Assembly: GCA_029259835.1 (NCBI GenBank) | Contig: JAJDEL010000905.1 | Coordinates: 1-14,505 of the forward strand | DNA from: Planctomicrobium sp. | GTDB taxonomy: Bacteria; Planctomycetota; Planctomycetia; Planctomycetales; Planctomycetaceae | Length of the DNA: 14,505 bases | Direction of reading: 5' to 3' | In this document: positions 7,701-14,505 of the stretch, piece after piece | How positions within the stretch are numbered: position 1 is the stretch's first letter | How the letters are laid out: each line of letters starts with the position of its first letter | The notes under the pieces: model-generated | Told to the model about the DNA's origin: nothing | Seen by the model: only the letters and a program-made list of their open reading frames with translations | The model's database searches: none | Program-made: the position numbers and the translations under genes

Positions 7701-8817
7701 TGAGTCCTTCGCCTTTGACTTGTCGAAACATATCCTCCGGGTTCACGCCTTGTGTCGGGTTCGTGTAATGCGAGCAACCCGCCCCGTGAATGTGATGGTC
7801 TCCACAATAAAATCCAAACTCAGTCGGCCCGATCCAGCGTTTCAAATTAAAAGTCAGTTCCGCGTCCGGCTCCGCAGCGACTGTCACTTTCTTCCGCTGC
7901 CGCAGGTACTCCGGTCCGCGCGAATATTCGACACTGTATGTCCCTGGCGGAAGAAGCACAGTCTCGCCGTCGTTGCGATAGATTTGAGGTTGGAAGAAGA
8001 AGTCCGGCGCCAACCGCTTCGCCAATGGTGGATAGACGTGACCAAGTTTGTCTCGAAACGTCAACCGGGCGGTCGTCGGTGTTGCATCGTCATCGAGAAT
8101 TTTTAACTTCACGGGAATCACCGGCTGGATGTCGAATAAGACCGGCACTTCACCTCGGAAGCCAATGTCCTGTGTTCCTTGCCCAACGTCAAAACTGATC
8201 GATGCTTCCCGCTTTCCAGCTTCACTGGAGTAGATGAGTCCGATCGCATACTCGACCTTCAATCCGCTCAATTGCGAAGTCATCGGAGGTGAGTGAAACA
8301 TCTCCAGATCAAGGAAGCGGTCGGTTGCTTTCTTCAGGTTTTGGTTCGCGTTGAGTTCCGTTTGAGCTTGCCGTTCCAGAATTGAAATTTCCGCTCCAGA
8401 ATAAACAGCCCCGGCTTGCGCACTGGAAATCTTAAGTTGCCGCGTCACGGTGCTGTCATTCATCACCTTAATGAGAACTGGCGTGTAGCCACCTTGCTGC
8501 AAGATCGCTTTTGCTGGACCTCGCGCGACTTTGACTCGTACTTCCGGATTGAGCGAAACCAAAAACATCGCTGCCGGATCGAGTAACTTCTGAATTACAG
8601 CCGCGTCTCGCTGCTTGCCAGCCGTCTCAAGCTGCGTCACCAACTCCGGTGACAACGGATGTCCCAGGTAATTGAGTGCCTCAATGACTCGCCCCACATT
8701 CGCCGCCAACGGCTGCCCTTCCACAGCACCAACCGGTAATTCCTCCGCGCCAGCCAAGCTCAGACAAGTAGCGAAAACAAAGAATGCAAAACCAAGGCGA
8801 CAACACTGAACACGCAT
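4798..8817 (-). CDS. Secreted tandem CehA/McbA-type metallohydrolase with EF-hand pair
   Basis: A 1339-residue exported protein with a Sec signal peptide (residues 1-24, ending AGA|EE). Two homologous halves are visible. Half 1: a beta-sandwich lead-in (PPGTYSVEYS, about 290-299), LKRWI, then GFYCGDHHIH with a metal-type HxH (H342, H344), GYPHSAMH (about 461-468), LSGETDF (585-591) and GRVYVQ (602-607). Half 2 repeats this order: PAGKYHVTAE, LRRWI, GWYSGETHIH (H941, H943), PSAGTASGVHP (1134-1144), GRVYVH (1150-1155). These are features of the PHP-related CehA/McbA metallohydrolases, which include carbaryl hydrolase-type enzymes; the substrate here is unknown. Half 1 contains two EF-hand loops (483-494, 508-519). 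ATG 8817 is chosen because AGGGAG lies six bases upstream and the signal peptide starts there; a GTG at 8850 would extend it by 11 residues. It follows the MBL gene by 130 bases on the same strand. Confidence 0.88.
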   Translation of the reverse strand: MRVQCCRLGFAFFVFATCLSLAGAEELPVGAVEGQPLAANVGRVIEALNYLGHPLSPELVTQLETAGKQRDAAVIQKLLDPAAMFLVSLNPEVRVKVARGPAKAILQQGGYTPVLIKVMNDSTVTRQLKISSAQAGAVYSGAEISILERQAQTELNANQNLKKATDRFLDLEMFHSPPMTSQLSGLKVEYAIGLIYSSEAGKREASISFDVGQGTQDIGFRGEVPVLFDIQPVIPVKLKILDDDATPTTARLTFRDKLGHVYPPLAKRLAPDFFFQPQIYRNDGETVLLPPGTYSVEYSRGPEYLRQRKKVTVAAEPDAELTFNLKRWIGPTEFGFYCGDHHIHGAGCSHYTNPTQGVNPEDMFRQVKGEGLNVGCVLTWGPCFEHQRNFFSPYADAISEPLTLLKYDLEISGFGSAALGHVCLLNLKDQNYPNTNGTIENWPTWTVPVMRWCKEQGGVTGYPHSAMHVNPEKAAQRLLSALDANRDKFISPLEAKRGLLPEDFDVIDKDRNNWLSLNELVKSIDHAADQLPNLAVPEMNGGGALEICVTASEGVCDFISAMDTARIPELNTWYHLMNCGIPMKLSGETDFPCMSSRRVGQGRVYVQMGDIEQVDFTDWCNGIARGESYVCDGFSHALEFSVNGTQAGKKIVPLEQAGKVKVRAKVAFAEEIPKAVAYGNLMPGDGARMLGDTVNLHAPRTDDVVTGGAAKVEIIVNGQAVAMKEVPADGKIHDIEFDVQIDQSSWVALRQFPQLHTNPVDVIINEKPIRASRKSALWCADVIKQLWVSRQRNISKKEQPQAQKTYNKAVAFYLQIAKEAKANEPNLVGSIYDAESGNRIPARVYVKNEKGESFLVNSSGGQAVPYKVDRGRSQEIHTTLSAHPFSIKLPAGKYHVTAEAGKEYILKSSIVTVGETPVNAKLSLRRWINMEKLGWYSGETHIHRKVADLPLLIQAENLNVALPLTAWVTDSEESPATSNKNPDAVPPAELIKVDKTHVIWPVNTEYEIFSVKKKRHPLGAVFVLGHHSPLQMKTPPVTPIAMEARRQGALLDLDKHNWPWSMMLVPVMGIDLFELTNNHLWRTDFKFRNWYPEYIPEYMGIELGESQVYTERDWISFGLQNYYALLNCGFDLKPSAGTASGVHPVPIGFGRVYVHQPDGFSYKKWIQGLKAGRSFVTTGPMLMLEIDGKEPGSQIAINGEHEAKVVIRGYSAIQSTPTVELIINGERIDLKHSGFDVSINKTPLRMEYTARGKLKINGSAWVAARFFQEDGGRPRFAHTAPINYTDSQSPLRPKRQEVQYLIGRIEDELSRHENVLSKESLDEFHQAHKIYQSLLKTSR
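7261..7371 (-). other. Paired EF-hand calcium-binding loops within the metallohydrolase
   Basis: Residues 483-494 read DANRDKFISPLE and 508-519 read DKDRNNWLSLNE. Each fits the 12-residue EF-hand loop with D/N at positions 1, 3 and 5, a hydrophobic residue at 8, serine at 9 and the bidentate glutamate at 12. The usual glycine at 6 is replaced (K, N). The pair lies between the two metal-site regions of half 1 and has no counterpart in half 2. Calcium binding is inferred from the motif. Confidence 0.8.
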
Positions 8818-8947
8818 CTGGAACTCCCTATCCACCGATTCAAATTCCACGGTTTACAAAATAGAATTCATCAGTGGTGATTGTTTCCGGTTGCGACCAG
8901 CAATGCAAACGGGTCGGTGAAGATGGTGAGTCCAGACCGTCCCACTT

Positions 8948-9853
8948 CTATTCGATGCGGACGACTCCATGAGCGGAAAGATAATGGTCTTCGACGTTCA
9001 TCTCGTTCATCCAGCCGCGAACGACCAGCGTTTGCCAACTGCCTGAACCGATTCCTTTTCCGCTGTCGTTGTGCCACAACCAGGCTGGTGTCGGCCAGAG
9101 GCAAAAGCGGGGCTTCACTGCCCGGTAAAAATCTTGATCAACCCCGGCCTGACCGTGGTGCGCCATCTGTACATAATCTGAAGGCAGTTGTTTCTTGTAC
9201 GCCGTCTGCATGAGTTTTCTGCCTCCCTCAACACCAAGATCTCCAGTAAATAACACGGACTTCTCAGTGTCCGAAACACGAAACACAATGCTTGAGTTGT
9301 TAATCGCATTGCCAGTGATTTCCGGATTCTTGATTCCCAAAATATCAATACGTAAACCGTCGATTTCCAAACGCTGCCCAAGTGATAGCTCTTCAACATG
9401 CTGATCACTTTTCTTCAATGCCAGATTGAACTGCTGAATTGTCTTCAAGTGAGCCGGTTCATGCTTTTCGATCCAGGACTCCGTTGGCATCGATCCGTAA
9501 ATGTGATTGACGTGCAGCTTGCCGGGAGACTTGAGGACTTCTGTGAGTGTGTCCACGTGATCGGAATGTGGATGCGAAATGAACCACGCATCAACTCGGT
9601 TATCGAATGCAGCAAGAAACCCACGAAGATACTCCGCGTCGCCTCGATTCCCTCCATCGACGACAATCACTTTTCCATTCACCGTCCGCATGACGTATGC
9701 CATATGTTGGGTCGGAGTTCGGGCCGGGAGTTGCCAGAGAGTAAACGACTTTCGCTCTGCTTGAGGCTCATCAGCCCTGCTGATTTTTTGAAAGCTGACA
9801 AAGGTGCAAATCAATACTAGAATGCAATAGAGATGCCGATAAAACCGTCGCAT
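8948..9853 (-). CDS. Secreted metallo-beta-lactamase-fold hydrolase, ComEC-like
   Basis: A 301-residue protein with an N-terminal signal sequence (MRRFYRHLYCILVLICTFVS, then SRADE as a likely cleavage region). The MBL fold is complete: VIVVDGGNRGD (about 63-72), the HxHxDH metal motif HPHSDH (94-99), NNSSIVFRV (185-193), FTGDLG with the bridging aspartate D205, and MAHHGQAG (230-237). The N-x-S-x-V-F-R strand and LFTGDL resemble the C-terminal MBL domain of ComEC/Rec2 and stand-alone relatives, some of which are nucleases or phosphoesterases; the substrate here cannot be inferred. ATG 9853 is chosen because it starts the signal peptide and has a weak GAGAG upstream; the frame is open 57 codons further, but that part is not protein-like. 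It is divergent from the PepSY gene (169-base gap) and co-directional with the large metallohydrolase. Confidence 0.87.
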   Translation of the reverse strand: MRRFYRHLYCILVLICTFVSFQKISRADEPQAERKSFTLWQLPARTPTQHMAYVMRTVNGKVIVVDGGNRGDAEYLRGFLAAFDNRVDAWFISHPHSDHVDTLTEVLKSPGKLHVNHIYGSMPTESWIEKHEPAHLKTIQQFNLALKKSDQHVEELSLGQRLEIDGLRIDILGIKNPEITGNAINNSSIVFRVSDTEKSVLFTGDLGVEGGRKLMQTAYKKQLPSDYVQMAHHGQAGVDQDFYRAVKPRFCLWPTPAWLWHNDSGKGIGSGSWQTLVVRGWMNEMNVEDHYLSAHGVVRIE

Positions 9854-10022
9854 GGGAACTCTCAGGTTTGTCTTGTTTAGATGGGAATCGTAAGTGATTT
9901 TACAGCGACACACCGACAACCACCAGTAACCGAAGACTCCTGAACTCACCTCGCCATAAGAGACGAACCACTGAGCCGTGGCACATGAAGCTGAATCTTC
10001 ACACAACATATGAAAGACAAAC

Positions 10023-10964
10023 ATGATCGAAGCTCAGGACGTCTCGTCGAAACCTAATCAACGACCGCGGCGATTGTGGTCGCGGGTGATGATATTGATT
10101 CGGCGGATTCATCTTTACGCTGGTCTGTTTCTGCTGCCCTGGGTTTTTCTCTACGGGATTACCGGGGCGATGTATAACCATCAGAATCTGTTCCCAGAAA
10201 TCTCGACTCAACCGGTTCCCGTTGGGACTCTTGATGATTCCGCAATGGCGGACTTCCCGACTCCGGAGGAATTCGCTCAGTTGGTTGTCGAGTCACTGGA
10301 AGCTTCGAGCGATGACGTGACGATTTCTCTCTCAAAAGATCATAGAGCGGAATTCACGAATGAAATGATGTTCGAAGTCTTTGAATCAGGCGATAGAAAG
10401 GTCGTTCATATCGATCCTGTCTCTAAAGCCGCGAAGGTCGTCAGCCATCCAGAAAACAAAAAGAAGCCACAGCCATTGCTGAATGACCTTCCCAACATTC
10501 AACTCGCCCCTGATCCACACGATACAGCACAAAATTCAGTCGCGACAGTTTTGAAGGAAGCCGGTATCAAAGCAGACGGAACTCCGAAACCGATTGGCTG
10601 GACGAAGCTAAATTTTCTGGCTGATGTGAACGGCGAGCCAGCGCGGGTCACTTATGTCCTCAAGGATGGTCATGTTGATGTCACGCGATTCAATGGTGAC
10701 CATGAATTGTCGCTGCGGCATTTTTTCCTGCGACTGCACACGGCGCATGGTCAACCTCCGCACTGGAACGCCCGGATGTTCTGGTCGCTCTTCATCGATG
10801 TCATGGCGATCGCAATGGTCTGCTGGGGAGTTTCAGGCTTACTCATGTGGTGGCAAATCAAGCGAACCCGTCTCATCGGCAGTGCAGTCATTGCGCTGAG
10901 CGTGCTCACAGCAACCGTAATGTATCTCAGCATGCACGGGTTTTATGCTGTGACGAAGCTGTAA
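10023..10964 (+). CDS. PepSY-associated transmembrane protein
   Basis: A 313-residue inner-membrane protein. A basic N-terminus leads to RRIHLYAGLFLLPWVFLYGITGAMYN (about 27-52), the typical first segment of PepSY_TM proteins. A large periplasmic part follows (about 53-235) with two acidic, PepSY-like alpha/beta stretches. Then FLRLHTAHGQPPHW, a second helix (about 253-276, ending WWQIKR) and a third (284-304). Histidines H30, H239 and H242 sit near the membrane edges as in this family. Related proteins are often linked to iron or siderophore uptake or to redox functions, but no such gene is adjacent, so the role here is open. It is shorter than the usual four-helix proteins of 350-500 residues. 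The ATG at 10023 has only a weak GAAAG upstream. Confidence 0.82.
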   Translation: MIEAQDVSSKPNQRPRRLWSRVMILIRRIHLYAGLFLLPWVFLYGITGAMYNHQNLFPEISTQPVPVGTLDDSAMADFPTPEEFAQLVVESLEASSDDVTISLSKDHRAEFTNEMMFEVFESGDRKVVHIDPVSKAAKVVSHPENKKKPQPLLNDLPNIQLAPDPHDTAQNSVATVLKEAGIKADGTPKPIGWTKLNFLADVNGEPARVTYVLKDGHVDVTRFNGDHELSLRHFFLRLHTAHGQPPHWNARMFWSLFIDVMAIAMVCWGVSGLLMWWQIKRTRLIGSAVIALSVLTATVMYLSMHGFYAVTKL

Positions 10965-11100
10965 CGTACTTCTGTAGAGCGAGTTCCCACCACTTGGTCA
11001 CAAGTTCTAATCGTCATTGATTCTGGTCAACGTCGCCCGCAGTCTTTACTCTACTCAGCGACTGACTCACCCACAAACACAATATAGACTGAGAGACCCC

Positions 11101-11889
11101 ATGGCTGAACTTTTCACCATTGGTAATTTGATGACACTGTTGATGCTCATCCTGCTGCAAGCGGTGCTCGGCTTTGATAATTTGCTTTACATTTCGATTG
11201 AGTCGAAACGGGTTGCGGAGGACAAGCAGAAGTTTGTTCGCAAGCTGGGGATCGGTCTGGCGATTGGTTTGCGAATTATATTGCTGATCGTTGTGGTGAA
11301 AACAATTGAGTCGTTCAAAGATCCGTTCTTTGAAATTCATTTGGAAAGTGTTTTTGAAGGTGAGTTCAACTTGCATGCGTTGATTACCCTTATTGGCGGG
11401 GGCTTCATCCTTTACACGGCAGTGAAGGAGATCAATCACTTACTTGCGATTGAGCATCTTGAAGGTGGCAGCGAAGAGAAGCGATCTATCAACGTTACGA
11501 TTTTTTGGATCGTTGTTATGAATCTTGTCTTCTCGTTTGATTCAATTCTCAGTGCAATGGCCCTGACAGACAACGTTATTGTGATGGCAATCGCAATTAT
11601 TGTGAGTGGCCTGCTGATGATCTACATGGCGGACCATGTCGCGGAATTTTTAAAGAAGAATCGAATGTACGAAGTCCTGGGACTGTTCATTCTCTTCATT
11701 GTCGGTGTGATGCTTGTTTCCGAAGGAGGGCATCTTGCGCATATTCATCTCTTCAGTTACGAAGTACATGCGATGACAAAAACAACGTTCTACTTTGTCC
11801 TGATTGTGCTGGTCATTGTGGATGTGGTCCAAGCTCGCTTTCAGAAAAAACTGGCGAAAATGAGAACACTCGAGGCAGGCAACTCATAA
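11101..11889 (+). CDS. TerC-family integral membrane protein
   Basis: A 262-residue protein with about seven membrane helices. Both TerC hallmarks are present: LGFDNLLYISIESKR (residues 23-37) with D26, and VFSFDSILSAMALTD (143-157) with D147. These intramembrane acidic residues are thought to handle metal ions. TerC/Alx/MeeY-like proteins are linked to tellurite resistance, manganese export and metallation of secreted proteins; which applies here cannot be told. An SPFH-like or Ter gene cluster is not present, so the standalone manganese-type role is more likely than tellurite resistance. ATG 11101 is chosen because it starts the canonical N-terminus and has GAGAG nine bases upstream; a TTG at 11017 would add an unlikely 28-residue extension. 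I see no yybP-ykoY-like manganese riboswitch upstream. Confidence 0.92.
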   Translation: MAELFTIGNLMTLLMLILLQAVLGFDNLLYISIESKRVAEDKQKFVRKLGIGLAIGLRIILLIVVVKTIESFKDPFFEIHLESVFEGEFNLHALITLIGGGFILYTAVKEINHLLAIEHLEGGSEEKRSINVTIFWIVVMNLVFSFDSILSAMALTDNVIVMAIAIIVSGLLMIYMADHVAEFLKKNRMYEVLGLFILFIVGVMLVSEGGHLAHIHLFSYEVHAMTKTTFYFVLIVLVIVDVVQARFQKKLAKMRTLEAGNS

Positions 11890-11978
11890 TCAATAGAAGT
11901 GGCACCGCTAAAATTCAGGCACACGATTCTAGCTCATTGAGAAATGCAGTCATATCGCATAGCCTGTCTCGGACAATA

Positions 11979-12008
11979 TTGAATTAGTTCACCTGGTATT
12001 TCTAAGAT
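11979..12008 (+). promoter_or_regulatory. Weak candidate promoter for the RND efflux operon
   Basis: TTGAAT (11979-11984), an 18-base spacer and TAAGAT (12003-12008) lie upstream of the adaptor gene in the 141-base gap after terC. Each hexamer matches four of six consensus bases. Transcription would start near 12015. There is no recognisable repressor operator or dyad overlapping it. Low confidence. Confidence 0.2.
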
Positions 12009-12030
12009 CTCCTGCATCGGCACTCTTTGA

Positions 12031-13422
12031 ATGATTTCTTCATCAGGCAATCAGACAGATGGCGAAGCTCGCAACGGAATGATTCCTCAAGTGCGCGCTG
12101 TTCGACCAGAGCTGTTTCTCACTGCAATTGCAATCTTTGTTTTTCACGGTTGTGGAGTGGGTCCGCCGGACAACTCCTATCAGCCCCCTCCCCCTCCAGA
12201 GGTGAATGTTTCCAGGCCAGTCGTCCAAACTGTGACCCAGTTCATCGAAGAAAACGGTGAGACGGAAGCGGTTGAACGTGCTGAAGTCCGCGCCAGAGTG
12301 CAAGGTGTTTTGCAGGAAATTCGTTTTCAGCCAGGCGATGAAGTCAAGAAAGATGACGTCCTCTACGTCATAGAGCGAACGGAATTTGAAGCAGCAGTGA
12401 GGGCGGCAGAAGCTTCTGTTGCGGGTGCGAAAGCGGCCTTACAAGTTGCGAACGCTCAAGTTGAGATTGCTACCGTTGAAATCACCCGTGCTGGATTAGA
12501 CTATAAGCGATTCAAGGACCTTTTTGACAAAGGTGCTGGGACTGAACAAGAGCTTGATGAATCAAAAGCGGCCCACGATGCGAGCATCGTGAAAAAAGAA
12601 GGAATGCTCGCGAATGTTGAAACAGCGAAAGCTGAGCAACAAAAAGCCGAAGCGAATCTGGCTCAGGTGCAACTCGATCTTGATTACACAACTGTAAAGG
12701 CTCCTATTAGTGGTGTCGTCTCCAAAACAGAAGTCACGGTTGGCAATCTCGCTGAGAATGGGACTCTTCTCACGTCGGTGGTTGACCGCACGCGAATGTA
12801 TGCAAACTTCAACATCAGCGACCGTGAAGCTCTCCGTCTTCAAGAGGCAAGGCGTGCCAAGGGAGACCCTGATCAGCAGAAAGACAAGGATCGTTTACGA
12901 ACGACTTCTGCATTCCTTCGCCGCGAGAACGACTCTGGTTTTCCGTTTGAAGGTTTGTTGGAATACATTGACCAGGAAGGGATCGACCAGTCGACCGGAA
13001 CTCTCGCGATTCGATGCGTTTTTGAAAACCCAGACGACCTATTGATGCCGGGGCTGTTCGTTCATGTGCGAGTCCCAGTTGGAACATTGAAGGATGCGTT
13101 GTTGATTCCTGAACGTGCGCTCTTTCGAGATCAGGCTGGCTCTTTTGTCCTCGCTGTGAATAGTGAAAAGAAAATTGAGAAAAAGCCGGTTTCAATTGGT
13201 CAGACTTATGACGGAATGATCGTCGTCAAAGATGGCCTCGGAGCTGAAGACATGATTGTCCTCGAAGGGAGCCAGCGTGCTCGACCAGGGGTGGAAGTGA
13301 CTCCGAATGAGTCGCAAGTTTCACCAACTTCGAATGCAGGCAAGCAAAGCAATTCTTCTGAAGAAGCAAAATCGACCAGCGATGCTTCAGCTTCTGAAGA
13401 GATACCACACGAGGCTGAGTAA
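12031..13422 (+). CDS. RND efflux periplasmic adaptor (AcrA/MexA type)
   Basis: A 463-residue membrane fusion protein that bridges an RND pump to an outer-membrane channel. A hydrophobic export segment (LFLTAIAIFVFHGC, about 28-41) ends at a cysteine that may be lipidated. A proline-rich linker follows, then the first lipoyl half (EVRARVQGVLQEIRFQPGDEV, about 85-105). An alpha-helical hairpin rich in A, E, K and Q runs about 115-215. The second lipoyl half is DYTTVKAPISGVVSKTEVTVG (about 218-238). The beta-barrel and membrane-proximal domains follow, with LLIPERALFRDQAGSFVLAV and a LEGSQRARPGVEV ending. The last 40 residues are a Ser/Glu-rich tail of low complexity. The first ATG (12031) has no ribosome site; the in-frame ATG at 12079 gives a more normal signal peptide and may be the true start. 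The pump gene follows after 115 bases. Confidence 0.92.
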   Translation: MISSSGNQTDGEARNGMIPQVRAVRPELFLTAIAIFVFHGCGVGPPDNSYQPPPPPEVNVSRPVVQTVTQFIEENGETEAVERAEVRARVQGVLQEIRFQPGDEVKKDDVLYVIERTEFEAAVRAAEASVAGAKAALQVANAQVEIATVEITRAGLDYKRFKDLFDKGAGTEQELDESKAAHDASIVKKEGMLANVETAKAEQQKAEANLAQVQLDLDYTTVKAPISGVVSKTEVTVGNLAENGTLLTSVVDRTRMYANFNISDREALRLQEARRAKGDPDQQKDKDRLRTTSAFLRRENDSGFPFEGLLEYIDQEGIDQSTGTLAIRCVFENPDDLLMPGLFVHVRVPVGTLKDALLIPERALFRDQAGSFVLAVNSEKKIEKKPVSIGQTYDGMIVVKDGLGAEDMIVLEGSQRARPGVEVTPNESQVSPTSNAGKQSNSSEEAKSTSDASASEEIPHEAE

Positions 13423-13537
13423 GTCTGGTTTTTATACGTGGCATAGACACTGTGAGTTTTCAGACATTCTTAGCCGCGTACAGGATAATTCCGACGACTC
13501 CGACTCACAATAATGACCACGACTGATTGAATCTTCA

Positions 13538-14505
13538 ATGTCACGCTTTTTTATCAATCGCCCGATTTTTGCGACCGTGATTTCGCTCGTGATCGTGATC
13601 GCTGGGGGCGTTTCGTTCTTTTCGCTCCCAATCGCGAAGTTTCCACAGGTATCGCCGCCAACCGTTCAGGTGAAAGCGGTCTATCCTGGGGCGAATGCGA
13701 AGACGATTGCAGAAACAGTCGCCACGCCGATTGAACAAGAAGTCAACGGCGTTGAAGGCATGCTCTATATGTCCTCGACGAGCGCCAGTGATGGTTCTTA
13801 CACGCTGACAGTCACCTTTGAACTTGGTGTGGATATGGACATGGCGTCCGTTCTGGTTCAAAACCGCGTCGCGATTGCAGAGCCGAAGCTTCCGGAAGAC
13901 GTGCGCCGTCAGGGAATCACGACCAAGAAGCAATCGACCCAAATTCTGCAGTTTATCACTCTCTCTTCATCAGATGGTCAGTACGACGCTCTTTATTTGA
14001 GTAACTATGCACTGGGGATTAAAGATGAACTCAGCCGAGTTGCGGGCGTGGGTGAAGTGACAGTATTTGGTGCTGGAGACTACAGCATGCGGGTTTGGCT
14101 AGACCCACGAGTCTTGAAACAACGCGGACTCACAACGCAGGACGTTGTTCAGGCAATCCAGGAACAAAATGTTCAAGTCGCCGCAGGTCAGATTGGCTCC
14201 GCTCCGGCCCCTGAGGGAACAGAGTTCGAACTCACAGTCAATACGCAAGGACGCTTGATTGAAGTTGAAGAATTTGAAGACATTGTTATTTCTGCTGGGG
14301 AAGGAGGAAGACTACTCCGAGTTGGGGATGTCGCCCGAGTTGAGCTTGGGGCAAAATCATATACATTTGATTCAACGTATCTTGGGCGACCATCAACTGC
14401 CATGGCGGTCTACCAGTTGCCAGGTTCAAACGCTATGGAAACGGCATCGTCAATTCGTACAAAACTGGATGAATTGCAAGCGGCAAACAACTGGCCGCAG
14501 GGAAT
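13538..14505 (+). CDS. RND efflux pump, HAE1 (AcrB/MexB) type, N-terminal part
   Basis: The first 322 codons of a gene that runs off the window; family members have about 1040 residues. MSRFFINRPIFATVISLVIV starts the first membrane helix. The porter-domain sequence follows: LPIAKFPQVSPPTVQVKAVYPGA, then AETVATPIEQEVNGVEGMLYMSS, SDGSYTLTVTFELGVDMDMA, VQNRVAIAEPKLPEDVRRQGI and GVGEVTVFGAGDYSMRVWLDP. This is the hydrophobe/amphiphile efflux subfamily rather than heavy-metal CusA. The proton-relay aspartates in helix 4 lie beyond the window. The frame is unbroken to the end. It pairs with the adaptor upstream; an outer-membrane TolC-like gene may follow but is not visible. The ATG at 13538 has no clear Shine-Dalgarno. 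Confidence 0.96.
   Translation, partial: MSRFFINRPIFATVISLVIVIAGGVSFFSLPIAKFPQVSPPTVQVKAVYPGANAKTIAETVATPIEQEVNGVEGMLYMSSTSASDGSYTLTVTFELGVDMDMASVLVQNRVAIAEPKLPEDVRRQGITTKKQSTQILQFITLSSSDGQYDALYLSNYALGIKDELSRVAGVGEVTVFGAGDYSMRVWLDPRVLKQRGLTTQDVVQAIQEQNVQVAAGQIGSAPAPEGTEFELTVNTQGRLIEVEEFEDIVISAGEGGRLLRVGDVARVELGAKSYTFDSTYLGRPSTAMAVYQLPGSNAMETASSIRTKLDELQAANNWPQG

Noticed and set aside
11062..11089. Promoter-like CTGACT-N16-TATAGA before the TerC gene
   Set aside because: The implied transcription start would fall about five bases before the ATG and remove the apparent GAGAG ribosome site, so a working promoter here is unlikely.
10965..11100. Possible yybP-ykoY manganese riboswitch upstream of the TerC-family gene
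   Set aside because: TerC-family genes are often under this riboswitch, but I found neither its conserved sequence blocks nor a convincing multi-stem fold in these 136 bases.
12043..12303. Minus-strand open frame opposite the adaptor gene start
   Set aside because: The plus-strand adaptor is certain in this region, and the antisense product has no features beyond scattered cysteines.
1..14505. Defence system, CRISPR array, transposon or prophage
   Set aside because: I saw no regularly spaced repeats, transposase, integrase, nuclease/methylase modules or tRNA-associated insertion in any frame; the genes fit ordinary planctomycete envelope functions.

Overview
The window looks like chromosomal DNA from a planctomycete. 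The clearest evidence is a DUF1559 protein (pilin-like N-terminus plus a C-terminal H-X9-DG motif), a very large secreted CehA/McbA-type metallohydrolase and an Ami_2 amidase lipoprotein. I also see several secreted or membrane proteins that resemble planctomycete 'hypotheticals'. Base composition is moderate and gene spacing ordinary. I found no tRNA, rRNA, CRISPR array, insertion sequence or phage gene. No gene-free stretch exceeds 300 bases; the longest, about 240 bases, lies at 1810-2049.

Layout. Bases 1-165 hold the 3' end of a YjbQ/UPF0047 gene. A minus-strand group of three small genes follows (1809 down to 229): a five-helix membrane protein, a two-helix small protein and a putative lipoprotein with a CxxC pair. 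Divergent from it on the plus strand are an amidase lipoprotein (2050-2820) and an alpha/beta-hydrolase-fold protein that probably lacks its catalytic serine. The reading frames of these two appear to overlap by 80 bases. A perfect 8-bp palindrome (3502-3518) separates this pair from the next minus-strand block.

That block runs 9853 down to 3558. It has four genes in order: a secreted ComEC-like MBL hydrolase, a 1339-residue secreted protein with two tandem CehA/McbA modules and an EF-hand pair in the first, a 59-residue cysteine-containing protein too short for usual gene calling, and a DUF1559 pseudopilin-like protein. The last two are 8 bases apart and probably cotranscribed.

From 10023 everything is on the plus strand: a short PepSY-type membrane protein, a TerC-family membrane protein, and the start of an RND efflux operon (periplasmic adaptor, then an HAE1-type pump cut off by the window end).

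Most of the products are exported or membrane proteins, so the window serves the cell envelope: peptidoglycan turnover, secreted hydrolases, pseudopilin-like surface proteins, metal-related transport and drug or solvent efflux. I see no evidence of a defence island or mobile region. The items most worth a second look are the 59-residue gene, the duplicated EF-hand metallohydrolase, the serine-less hydrolase-fold protein with its overlap, and the palindrome.
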